DNA from: Gammaproteobacteria bacterium
GTDB taxonomy: Bacteria; Pseudomonadota; Gammaproteobacteria; Competibacterales; Competibacteraceae
DNA: 64,000 nt
Direction: 5' to 3'
NCBI GenBank assembly: GCA_024234995.1
Contig: JACKNF010000006.1
Coordinates: forward strand, 62,001-126,000
The position numbers were made by a program, and so were the translations under genes. Each line of letters starts with the position of its first letter. The stretch's first letter is position 1. Shown piece after piece: positions 56,637-64,000 of the stretch. The notes beneath the pieces are model-generated. The model was not told the DNA's origin and ran no database searches. It was given only the letters and a program-made list of their open reading frames with translations.

Positions 56637-56827
56637 GGTCAATTAGATTGGTTCCGGTTTTAGGCCCAATGGCCCACTCCACTATCACTGAAGATAGCAC
56701 CTTGTGGACACCACCAGAGCGCCTGTGGATCGTAGATGCCATTGAACATATCGTTCCGATGACTGCTATTATTGCGTAAATATGGCCCGGAACCTATTCG
56801 AAGGGCCGAAAGACATAAAGCACGGTT

Positions 56828-58099
56828 ATGCACAATCTTCTGTTTCTCGTCCATCGCATCCCCTTTCCGCCCAATAAGGGCGACAAGGTGCGCTCCTTTC
56901 ATCTCCTGCGCCATCTAGCCGGGCATTACCGGGTCTGGCTGGGAACCTTTGTCGACGACCCGGATGATTGGCAACACCTTGATGAAGTACGCCGGTTCTG
57001 TGCTGATGTCTATTGTGCGCCGCTGGAGCCGCATCGTGCCAAACTGTGGAGTTTGCGCGGCTTGGCAACCGGTGAACCGTTAACCCTGCCCTATTATCGT
57101 CATACCGGCCTGCAAACCTGGGTAGATCGAGTGGTTGCGGAACAGCGAATTGAGCGGGCGCTAGTCTTCTCTTCGGCGATGGCACAGTACCTGCGTCACC
57201 CCCCGCTAGACCGCTTGCGGCGGGTAATGGACTTTGTCGATGCCGATTCCACCAAGTGGGCGCAGTATGCCGATGGGAAGCGGTGGCCCTTGAGCTGGAT
57301 TTACCGCCGTGAAAGCCAGCGGCTACTGGCGTTTGAGCGGACCGTGGCGCGGGAATTCGCCGCTAGCGTGTTCGTGACCGCTGATGAAGCAGCGCTGTTC
57401 CGCCAGTTAGCACCGGAGGTTCCTGCTGAACGGGTGCTCGCGGTTAGCAATGGCGTCGATACTGATTACTTTAATCCTGAGCAAGATTATCCCAATCCGT
57501 ACCTGGCAAAAGAGCGGGTGCTGGTGTTTACTGGAGCGATGGATTATTGGGCAAATGTGGATGCGGTGGAGTGGTTTGCGCGCACGGTGTTTCCAGAAAT
57601 CCACCGTACCGTGCCAGACTGCCAGTTTTACATCGTTGGGGCACGGCCCGCTGCGACGGTGCAGCAGTTAGCGAGCTTACCCGGTGTCAAAGTAACCGGA
57701 ACCGTACCCGATGTGCGGCCCTATATCGCTCATGCTGAGTTTTCGGTCGCGCCACTGCGGATTGCCCGTGGAGTGCAAAATAAGGTGCTGGAGGCGATGG
57801 CCATGGGCAAGCCGGTGCTGGCGACTTCGGCAGCGATGGAAGGAATTGGGCCGTCGCAACGGTCCAGCAATCCCGCCATTACCACCACCCTCCTCCAGCC
57901 ACTCGATCGCCCCTTTGAAAAAAAGGAGTTGGAGGGGGTTTTGGTAGCCGACGATCCGGCAGAACTGGTACAACAGGCGCTGGCATTTCTGGGAAATCCC
58001 GTTGAAACAGAAAAAGCGGGACGGAGTGGCCGGGAATGGGTGTTGCGTCATTATGACTGGGACGGCAACTTGAGCCGGATTGTGCCTTTGCTGGACTGA
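56828..58099 (+). CDS. XrtA-system glycosyltransferase, GT4 family (TIGR03087 type)
   Basis: The 423-residue protein begins LLFLVHRIPFPPNKGDKVRS, diagnostic of the exosortase A Stp1 glycosyltransferases. It continues with DFVDADSTKWAQYA, VSNGVDTDYFNPEQDYPNPY and the donor region LEAMAMGKPVLATSAAMEGI. Between that region and VADDPAELVQQAL there is an extra proline-rich segment of about 30 residues (ITTTLLQPLDRPFEKKELEG), encoded by a palindromic repeat inserted in frame. It reads divergently from the asparagine-synthase-like gene, with 190 bp between them. Confidence 0.92.
   Translation: MHNLLFLVHRIPFPPNKGDKVRSFHLLRHLAGHYRVWLGTFVDDPDDWQHLDEVRRFCADVYCAPLEPHRAKLWSLRGLATGEPLTLPYYRHTGLQTWVDRVVAEQRIERALVFSSAMAQYLRHPPLDRLRRVMDFVDADSTKWAQYADGKRWPLSWIYRRESQRLLAFERTVAREFAASVFVTADEAALFRQLAPEVPAERVLAVSNGVDTDYFNPEQDYPNPYLAKERVLVFTGAMDYWANVDAVEWFARTVFPEIHRTVPDCQFYIVGARPAATVQQLASLPGVKVTGTVPDVRPYIAHAEFSVAPLRIARGVQNKVLEAMAMGKPVLATSAAMEGIGPSQRSSNPAITTTLLQPLDRPFEKKELEGVLVADDPAELVQQALAFLGNPVETEKAGRSGREWVLRHYDWDGNLSRIVPLLD
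57887..57940. repeat. Palindromic repeat inserted in frame, copy E
   Basis: The arms accctcctccagcc and ggagttggagggggt are largely complementary across about 25 bases. The element keeps the reading frame of the glycosyltransferase and adds a peptide not expected in the family. It resembles the other C-rich palindromes of this window. Confidence 0.55.
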
Positions 58100-58159
58100 T
58101 CATGAGAGTATCCTCGACAGTATCTGTCAATCTAAAGGAGTGAACTTGGAGATTTAGCG

Positions 58160-58295
58160 ATGGTGTTCACTGTCCAACAACTAACCGATTGAACACTCAA
58201 TGCCTGGAAATTGTACAGTGATGAGCTGTTGAAACAGCGAGCAAGCAGGGCAACATGCCGAACGCTTGGCATAACAATTAGTTGCAGGATCTAGG
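58160..58295 (+). pseudogene. 5' remnant of a Uma2-family gene
   Basis: The start and its ribosome-site region resemble those of the intact Uma2 gene at 60846: MVFTVQQLTD versus MAFTAEQLAE. A TGA follows at codon 11. Reading through it, TLNAWKLYSDE aligns without gaps to RMPDARELLSDE. After about 25 codons the similarity fades. This is the stub of a third Uma2 copy between two glycosyltransferase genes. The rest of the 58100-58309 gap holds nothing else I recognise. Confidence 0.6.
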
Positions 58296-58309
58296 AATCA
58301 ATTTGAGCT

Positions 58310-59455
58310 GTGAATAGCGACTACCTTGATAAAATGCAAGTCAATGCGATTTTGCGTAATCATCCAATTGCTTTGGTCGGTCCTTTGCCTCCCCCGTCAG
58401 GAGGCATGGCTAATCAAACACGACAGCTCGCCCATCTTCTTATTGAGTCAGGGCTGCACGTTGAATTGGTACAGGTCAATCCACCGTATTATCCATCCTG
58501 GATTGGAAAGATCCCATTCTTTCGCGCTTTATTTCGTCTAATTCCCTACCTATTGCGATTATGGCGAGCAACAGGAAAAGTACATTTGCTACATATTATG
58601 GCCAATTCTGGCTGGTCATGGCATTTGTTTGCAGCACCAGCCGTTTGGATTGGATGGTGGCGAAGAATACCTGTCATTATTAATTATCGTGGTGGTGAAG
58701 CAGAAAGCTTCTTCAACCATTCCTGGCGGTGGGTCCGGCCAACCGTTATTAGAGCAACATTTGTTGTGGTTCCCTCCAGTTTTTTGGAGGCCGTGTTTTT
58801 TCAACGTGACATATTAACTAGAATTGTACCTAATATTATTAATATCAAATATTTTTATCCTAAAAATAACCATATAAAACATAATATCAATTTACTGGTA
58901 GCGCGTAATCTAGAGCCTATTTATGATATAGGCACAGCTTTAAAAGCCTTTGCTTTAATAAAAAATAATTATCCAAGTGCAAAATTAAATGTGGCTGGTT
59001 CTGGAGAATCAAGGGTAGATTTAGAGCAATTATCTCAACATCTTGGCATAGCTGAATCTGTGAATTTTACTGGGCGTCTGGATAACAAGGAAATGGCTGA
59101 AATCTATCGTCAAACAGACCTGTTACTAAACCCAAGTCTGGCAGATAACATGCCCATTTCTCTGCTTGAAGCATTGGCATGTGGAGTACCTATTGTTAGC
59201 ACCAATGTAGGTGGCATTCCTCATTTAGTGAAGGATGGAAAAACAGCTTTGCTGGTTGATCCCAGTGATCCTCAGGCAATGGCAGTGGCGGCAATACGGG
59301 TACTCGATGATCCGGATCTAGCCACTGTCTTGCGTAAAAATGGGCTGGCAATTGTACAAGATTACACCTGGCCCACGGTGCGTGAACAATGGTTTTCTGT
59401 TTACAGAGACGCTCTGCAGGATAGCGGATTGAAAACAAATGGAGCAGCCTCATGA
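58310..59455 (+). CDS. Glycosyltransferase, GT4 family
   Basis: The 381-residue protein has the GT-B fold. The N-terminus HPIALVGPLPPPSGGMANQT has a glycine-rich loop. The C-terminal part has NLLVARNLEPIYDIGTALKA and the donor signature ADNMPISLLEALACGVPIVS. The start is GTG at 58310; ATG at 58334 is also possible. The middle (about 58800-59200) is strongly AT-rich with Ile, Asn and Lys codons unlike the neighbours, which suggests acquisition from another genome. Its stop overlaps the next start (ATGA). Confidence 0.9.
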   Translation: MNSDYLDKMQVNAILRNHPIALVGPLPPPSGGMANQTRQLAHLLIESGLHVELVQVNPPYYPSWIGKIPFFRALFRLIPYLLRLWRATGKVHLLHIMANSGWSWHLFAAPAVWIGWWRRIPVIINYRGGEAESFFNHSWRWVRPTVIRATFVVVPSSFLEAVFFQRDILTRIVPNIINIKYFYPKNNHIKHNINLLVARNLEPIYDIGTALKAFALIKNNYPSAKLNVAGSGESRVDLEQLSQHLGIAESVNFTGRLDNKEMAEIYRQTDLLLNPSLADNMPISLLEALACGVPIVSTNVGGIPHLVKDGKTALLVDPSDPQAMAVAAIRVLDDPDLATVLRKNGLAIVQDYTWPTVREQWFSVYRDALQDSGLKTNGAAS

Positions 59456-60801
59456 ACGAGGATTTATATACCAAGCTGGTAGCCAATTTTCTCTTTCCCC
59501 TCCACGAACGCCTGAAAGGTCATAACACAGTACATATCTGCCGGTTTCTCGAAGAGAGCCAATGGTGGGACAGTGCCTGCTTGCAAAACTGGCAATTGCA
59601 ACGCTTGCAGGTACTGTTGCTGCAAGCCGGGGCGCAAGTTCCCTATTACCGACGCCTGTTTTCCGAAATAGCCTTCAATCCGACATCAGTGGCTGACCTA
59701 TCCGATTTACAGAAATTGCCTTTTTTGACCAAGGATCTAATTCGCACCCAGACCGGGGATTTCAAGGCAGCGGATGCCCGTAATCTGGCCCGCTTTAATA
59801 CGGGCGGCTCTAGTGGTCAACCGCTGATTTTCTTCATTGGTAAGGAACGAGTTAGTCACGATGTCGCTGCCAAGTGGCGGGCCACCCGCTGGTGGGGTGT
59901 CGATATCGGTGATCCGGAGATCGTGATCTGGGGGTCGCCAATCGAGCTAACTGGCCAAGATCGGCTAAAAATGTGGCGCGACCGGTTGTTGCGGACGCAG
60001 TTGCTACCCGCGTTTGAGATGTCGGAGGCGAAGCTGGATAGCTTTATCGCGGCGATTCGGGCGATGCGGCCAAAAATGCTGTTCGGCTACCCTTCCGCGC
60101 TGAGTTTTATTGCCCGGCATGCCTGCAAGCGCGGTCAGCGCATGGATGACTTAGGCATTCGTGTCGCATTCGTCACCTCCGAGCGTCTGTATGATGAGCA
60201 AAAAACAGTAATTGCCGAAACGTTCGGCTGCCGGGTCGCCAATGGTTATGGCGGACGCGACGCTGGCTTTATCGCCCATGAATGTCCAGAAGGTGGAATG
60301 CACATCACCGCCGAGGACATCATCGTTGAGATCGTCAGCCCCGATGGGCAAGTATTGCCACTGGGTCAAGCAGGGGAGATTGTGGTGACTCACTTGGCGA
60401 CCGGCGAATTTCCCTTTATCCGTTACCGCACCGGCGATATTGCCGTGCTGGACGATCAGCTCTGTTCCTGCGGGCGGGGCTTACCTTTGTTGCGGGAGAT
60501 TCAGGGCCGGGCAACCGATTTCGTGATGGCCGCTGATGGCACGGTCATGCATGGCCTGGCGCTGATTTATATCCTCCGGGATTTGCCGACGGTGGAAGCA
60601 TTCAAGATCATTCAGGAATCGTTGGAGCGTACCGTGGTGCAAGTGGTGCCGGGCGCAGGTTTTTCCATTGATGATGAGCAACGCATTGTGCAAGGTTTGA
60701 AACAGCGGTTGGGTGAGAAGGTGGCGATTGATGTGGAGAAGGTCAGCGCCATTCCAGCGGAGCAATCCGGAAAGTACCGATATGTTGTTAGCAAGGTTTA
60801 A
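59452..60801 (+). CDS. CapK/PaaK-like adenylate-forming enzyme (phenylacetate-CoA ligase family)
   Basis: The 449-residue protein belongs to the AMP-binding family related to phenylacetate-CoA ligase and CapK. The ATP motif is NTGGSSGQPLIFFIGKE (about 118-134). The aromatic/acyl site region has LFGYPSALSFIARHA, VANGYGGRDAGFIAHECP and FIRYRTGDIAVLDD. CapK-type members occur in capsule and exopolysaccharide loci, where they may activate an acyl or amino acid that decorates the sugar. The substrate is not deducible. It is translationally coupled to the preceding glycosyltransferase. Confidence 0.87.
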   Translation: MNEDLYTKLVANFLFPLHERLKGHNTVHICRFLEESQWWDSACLQNWQLQRLQVLLLQAGAQVPYYRRLFSEIAFNPTSVADLSDLQKLPFLTKDLIRTQTGDFKAADARNLARFNTGGSSGQPLIFFIGKERVSHDVAAKWRATRWWGVDIGDPEIVIWGSPIELTGQDRLKMWRDRLLRTQLLPAFEMSEAKLDSFIAAIRAMRPKMLFGYPSALSFIARHACKRGQRMDDLGIRVAFVTSERLYDEQKTVIAETFGCRVANGYGGRDAGFIAHECPEGGMHITAEDIIVEIVSPDGQVLPLGQAGEIVVTHLATGEFPFIRYRTGDIAVLDDQLCSCGRGLPLLREIQGRATDFVMAADGTVMHGLALIYILRDLPTVEAFKIIQESLERTVVQVVPGAGFSIDDEQRIVQGLKQRLGEKVAIDVEKVSAIPAEQSGKYRYVVSKV

Positions 60802-60845
60802 GTTTTGAGGTTCAATGAAAAAATTTTAATGACGGAGGGTTAACG

Positions 60846-61571
60846 ATGGCGTTCACTGCCGAACAACTGGCTGAGCGGATGCCGGACGCCCGCGAATTGC
60901 TCAGCGATGAACCGGAAATGGAAAGTACGCAACATTATCAACAATTGGCGCTGCTCGTCAGTCATCTGGAGTGGCATTGGCGAGGACGCAACGATTTTTT
61001 CATTGGCGCTAATCTAACGGTGTACTACGCGCATGAGCAGTTGCAACGTCGGCAATTTCGCGGACCGGATTTCTTTCTGGTCAGGGATGTATCGCACACC
61101 CCCCGCAATTCCTGGGTGGTCTGGGAAGAAGGCGGACGTTACCCCGATTTAATCATTGAACTGCTCTCGGATTCGACGGCAGCGGTTGACCGGACCGATA
61201 AAAAGAGTCTGTACCAGAATATTTTCCGGACCCCAGAATATTTCTGGTTCTCGCCGATCACTGGGGAGTTTGCTGGGTTCCGGCGGATCGATCAACAGTA
61301 TGAAGCAATCGCCGTGGATAAGCGGGGCTGGCGGTGGAGTACGCAACTGGGGTTGTATTTGGGCGTGCAAGACGGTTGGTTACGGTATTTTGAATCGAGC
61401 GGAACACGGGTTCTTGGGCCGGAGGAAACCGCTCTGCGGGAGCGGGATTTAGCGGTGCTGGAACGCCAGCGCGCGGAACAGGCGGAACAGCGCAGCCACG
61501 AGGAACGCCAGCGCGCCGAGCGTTTGGCGCAGCGTTTGCGTGATTTGGGGATCGACCTGGATCGCGAATAA
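60846..61571 (+). CDS. Uma2-family putative restriction endonuclease
   Basis: The 241-residue protein has the Uma2 (DUF820) core: a PD-(D/E)xK-like arrangement with PDFFLVRDV, then PDLIIELLSDSTAAVDRTDKK, where Asp, Glu and Lys are correctly spaced. It has QNIFRTPEYFWFSP and a C-terminal coiled coil rich in Arg, Glu and Gln (LERQRAEQAEQRSHEERQR). The function of the family is unsettled; nuclease activity is predicted from fold. GGAGG precedes ATG at 60846. It sits in a polysaccharide locus without a methyltransferase partner, typical for this scattered family. Confidence 0.87.
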   Translation: MAFTAEQLAERMPDARELLSDEPEMESTQHYQQLALLVSHLEWHWRGRNDFFIGANLTVYYAHEQLQRRQFRGPDFFLVRDVSHTPRNSWVVWEEGGRYPDLIIELLSDSTAAVDRTDKKSLYQNIFRTPEYFWFSPITGEFAGFRRIDQQYEAIAVDKRGWRWSTQLGLYLGVQDGWLRYFESSGTRVLGPEETALRERDLAVLERQRAEQAEQRSHEERQRAERLAQRLRDLGIDLDRE

Positions 61572-61575
61572 GATC

Positions 61576-62550
61576 ATGCTCTTCCGTACTGCATTTACCC
61601 TGGCCTCCCCACCTGGATCGCGCGCCGGCCTGTCCATCCTGATCTTCCATCGGGTGTTGCCGAAACCCGATCCGCTGTTTCCGAGTGAAGTCGATGCGCA
61701 GCGCTTTGACACGCTGATGGGTTGGATGCGGGACTGGTTCAATGTACTGCCTTTGGCTGAAGCAGTCGATCGCTTGCAGCAGGGCTGTCTGCCGGCGCGG
61801 GCGGCGGCAATCACCTTTGATGATGGGTATGCCGATAATCATGATGTGGCGTTACCGATTTTGCAGCGGCATGGTCTGTCCGCGACCTTTTTTATCGCCG
61901 TAGGTTTTTTAGATGGCGGGCGGATGTTTAACGATACGATCATTGAAACGGTGCGTTGTTGTCGTCAACCGATACTGGATTTAACACTGCTGGGTTTGGG
62001 GCGACATGATTTGCAATCCCTGGAGGCGAAACGTCAGGCCATTCCGGCATTATTGAATCAGATCAAGTATCAGCCGCTGGCGCAACGGCGGGAGACGGTC
62101 AACGCCTTGGCGGACATTGCCAACGTGACGTTACCGGACAATTTGATGATGACCCGGCAGCAGGTGAAAGCACTACATGAAGCAGGAATGGGCATTGGCG
62201 CGCATACCGTGCATCATCCGATTCTGGCGCTGCTGGAACGCAGGGAAGCGGAACGGGAAATCGCGGACAGTCGGGAGTATCTACAGACGCTGCTGGGGGA
62301 GCCGGGAACGCTGTTCGCCTATCCGAATGGTCAGCCGGAGACGGATTATCGCCGTGAGCATGTCGAAATCGTGCAGCGTCTGGGATTCCGGGCGGCGGTG
62401 TCGACGGCCTGGGGAGTAGCGCGGGGCAATAGCGACGTTTTCCAGTTACCGCGCTTTACGCCGTGGCAACGTCCGCGCTGGCGGTTTGGGTTGGGGCTGG
62501 CGCAGAATTATATGACCTCATCAGATCATCCAGGGTATTGTTCCAATTAA
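61576..62550 (+). CDS. Polysaccharide deacetylase (NodB domain)
   Basis: The 324-residue protein has a NodB homology domain: ILIFHRVLP, then AAAITFDDGYADNHDVALPI with the metal-binding Asp pair, IGAHTVHHPILALLE with the H-x3-H metal site, and LFAYPNGQPETDYR. There is no evident signal peptide, so a cytoplasmic or atypically exported enzyme is possible. ATG at 61576 is chosen because upstream extension overlaps the Uma2 gene. The stop is only two bases before the inverted repeat of an insertion sequence, so the original C-terminus may have been altered. Confidence 0.9.
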   Translation: MLFRTAFTLASPPGSRAGLSILIFHRVLPKPDPLFPSEVDAQRFDTLMGWMRDWFNVLPLAEAVDRLQQGCLPARAAAITFDDGYADNHDVALPILQRHGLSATFFIAVGFLDGGRMFNDTIIETVRCCRQPILDLTLLGLGRHDLQSLEAKRQAIPALLNQIKYQPLAQRRETVNALADIANVTLPDNLMMTRQQVKALHEAGMGIGAHTVHHPILALLERREAEREIADSREYLQTLLGEPGTLFAYPNGQPETDYRREHVEIVQRLGFRAAVSTAWGVARGNSDVFQLPRFTPWQRPRWRFGLGLAQNYMTSSDHPGYCSN

Positions 62551-62552
62551 TC

Positions 62553-63509
62553 TTAGGAGTTACACATTTGCCGAGTGGTAAGGTAAAAAAGCGGAATCTG
62601 GAGGGGAGCACGGCACCGGCCCATGATGCCTTCGCCCGGTTGTTGCACCGCCTGGAATCGGAGACCGCGACGCTCTGGCGGGAGGCTACCGGACAAATCG
62701 AGTACCACGGTGGGGTGTTGATGATTGACGGCTCGACGCTAGACAAACCGTATGCCGAGAAAATCGCACTGGTCCAGCAGCACGGGTCGGGCAAGTACCA
62801 CGCGGTGGTCAAGGGCATCAACCTAATCACCCTGTTGTGGACCGAGGGTGACCGCCATGTGCTGGTGGACAACCAGCTTTACGACAAGGCTGCTGGGGAT
62901 GATCTGACTAAAAACGATCACTTCCAAGCCCTGCTCAAGACCGCCTACGCGCGCGGATTTGTCCCGGAATGCACGGTTTTTGATAGTTGGTACGGCAGCC
63001 TGGAAAACCTGAAACTGATTCGAAGGTTTAGCTGGATTTGGTTGATGCGACTGAAAGCCAACCGCCTCGTCAATCCTGACTGGAGCGGCTTACGCCCGGT
63101 GGCACGGGTCGACACCGATGCCCACGACACTATCGTACATCTTAAGGAGTATGGCCTGATCCGTCTGTTCAAGATCATCGCTCCAGACGGTGACAGTGAA
63201 CGGTGGGCCAGTAACAACCTCCAGAGGGCACCGCTGACGCGCGCGCGGCCGACTATGCCTAGACCATCGAACACACTACCATCGCGGCATCAAGTAGTTC
63301 TACGACGTGGAGCGCGCCCAAGTCCGCGCCGCCCACGCCCAGCGCAACCACATCGGCCTGGCTCTGCACGTGTTCTTGCGCCTGGAGTGGCATTGCTATC
63401 GCACCGGTATCAGTTTGGTTCGAGGCCAAAATCGCCATCATCTGCCCCGCTGTACGGGCCTATCTGGCCAATCCACTCTACACGTTACTGGCAACTGCGT
63501 AACTCCTAA
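62553..63509 (+). mobile_element. Degraded IS701/IS4-like insertion sequence
   Basis: Imperfect 20-bp terminal repeats face each other: ttaggagttacacatttgcc at 62553-62572 and the reverse complement of ttaggagttacgcagttgcc at 63490-63509 (two mismatches). No target duplication is visible. The element is about 957 bp, short for its family, because the 5' part of the transposase gene is missing. Confidence 0.7.
62568..63509 (+). pseudogene. Defective DDE transposase (IS701/IS4 superfamily)
   Basis: The open part reads GGVLMIDGSTLDKPYAEKIA (first catalytic Asp), KYHAVVKGINLITLLW, and ECTVFDSWYGSLENLKLI (second Asp), typical of IS701-like transposases. The N-terminal ~40 residues are absent. Near 63220 the frame is lost; in the correct continuation two Gln codons have become TAG (at about 63256 and 63291). 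Remains such as HIGLALHVFLRLEWHCYRTG continue to the right end. The gene is dead by several independent lesions, unlike the single-indel genes at 34-49 kb. Confidence 0.8.
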
Positions 63510-63611
63510 CTGTAGGAAAACGCTGATTTTATGAAATTTCAACTCAATTTGGACAAGCTCTTAGCTTGGATAAACGCTTACCAAACATCGCTATTATGAG
63601 AGATTAGAATT

Positions 63612-64000
63612 ATGGGCAATAAATCTGTTCGCATTAAAGTGATGCTTACATTGACGGGAGGGGGGTTTTTGTGGGAGGCAAAATCACTAATTAAAGGTTT
63701 AAAAGGCAACTACGAGTATTGTTTTGTCACAACGAATGATTCAATGATACCTCTGCCAGGAGAGATTCCAGAAGGTACGGTGTACCGGGTTGAAAGAATG
63801 CCTGGACGACAAGATGGCTCAGTACGGAGAATGGTTAGTCAGTACTTAATGAGTTTTTTTGATACCTATAAGCTATTGAAGAAGCTAGACATTCAAATAA
63901 TTGTGTGTATTGGCACACCATTAGCTATTCCTTTATGTATTTGGGGGAAGCTATACAGGCATTCTACAATCTTCGTGGAAAGCATTACACGAACATCAGA
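63612..64000 (+). CDS. Alg14/PssD-like glycosyltransferase subunit (partial)
   Basis: The frame starts with ATG at 63612 and runs off the right edge (about 129 codons). It opens with a conserved glycine-rich loop, MLTLTGGGFLWEAKSL. It continues with CFVTTNDSMIPLP and, near the edge, CIGTPLAIPLCIWGKLY and FVESITRT. These match the Alg14-like/PssD family, the membrane-anchoring half of a two-subunit GT28-type transferase whose catalytic PssE-like partner is usually next. The gene is AT-rich relative to the locus, suggesting horizontal acquisition. Confidence 0.8.
   Translation, partial: MGNKSVRIKVMLTLTGGGFLWEAKSLIKGLKGNYEYCFVTTNDSMIPLPGEIPEGTVYRVERMPGRQDGSVRRMVSQYLMSFFDTYKLLKKLDIQIIVCIGTPLAIPLCIWGKLYRHSTIFVESITRTS

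Noticed and set aside
56772..56788. Minus-strand sigma-54-like sequence upstream of the second asparagine-synthase gene
   Set aside because: GG and GC are spaced correctly, but TGG reads GGG and the -12 element reads ACGC, so the match is too weak.
1..64000. CRISPR array, prophage or integrative element with attachment sites
   Set aside because: I saw no regularly spaced repeats, phage structural genes, integrase, or a duplicated tRNA 3' end; the single tRNA-Leu is flanked by ordinary genes.

Overview
The window looks like a chromosomal segment of a gammaproteobacterium with fairly high GC and strong synteny to the E. coli type housekeeping blocks (mutL-miaA-hfq-hflX-hflK-hflC-yjeT-purA; dapA-bamC divergent from gcvR; yeaG-yeaH-ycgB). 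HisZ and a complete exosortase A (XrtA/PEP-CTERM) exopolysaccharide locus point away from enterics and towards an environmental, floc- or biofilm-forming lineage. A Competibacter-like bacterium is my guess; this is inference only.

Layout. 1-5 kb: the end of a two-sensor-domain GGDEF protein cut by the window edge, a soluble chemotaxis transducer, and an intact IS1-family insertion sequence with an 8-bp target duplication. 5-21 kb (minus strand): metH, yraN, purA, hisZ, a yjeT-like gene, hflC, hflK, hflX, hfq, miaA, mutL, bamC, dapA. 21-26 kb: gcvR, a PIN-PhoH ATPase, cardiolipin synthase, and perM on the other strand. 26-31 kb: prkA (yeaG), yeaH and spoVR (ycgB), preceded by a good sigma-54 promoter match, then a tRNA-Leu(CAG) and a shared terminator. 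31.6-34.6 kb: rnr and rlmB. 34.6-39.5 kb: a broken Uma2 gene and an AttE/F/H-like ABC export cassette. 39.6-58.1 kb: the XrtA exopolysaccharide locus. It holds an export lipoprotein, chain-length protein, tyrosine autokinase, beta-barrel, ExeA-like ATPase, WecB epimerase, deacetylase, FemAB-like protein, exosortase-EpsI fusion, three signature glycosyltransferases and an amidotransferase. A second asparagine-synthase-like gene lies in reverse orientation. 58-64 kb: a more mosaic polysaccharide segment with another glycosyltransferase, a CapK/PaaK-like adenylate-forming enzyme, an intact Uma2 gene, a second deacetylase, a decayed IS701/IS4-like element and the start of an Alg14/PssD-like gene.

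Functionally, the XrtA genes form one unit: sugar supply (WecB), glycosyltransfer, polymer modification (deacetylase, FemAB, amidotransferase), export and length control (lipoprotein, chain-length protein, kinase, barrel), and exosortase-mediated sorting of PEP-CTERM proteins. No PEP-CTERM substrate is visible here.

An important caveat is that single-base frameshifts are concentrated between about 33.9 and 49.3 kb, often with the overall gene length preserved, while the flanking parts are almost clean. This looks more like locally poor sequence than gene death, and the products there should be read as reconstructions across frames. Other themes are short GC-rich palindromic repeats (two inside coding sequence), three Uma2 copies in different states of decay, and AT-rich glycosylation genes at the right end.
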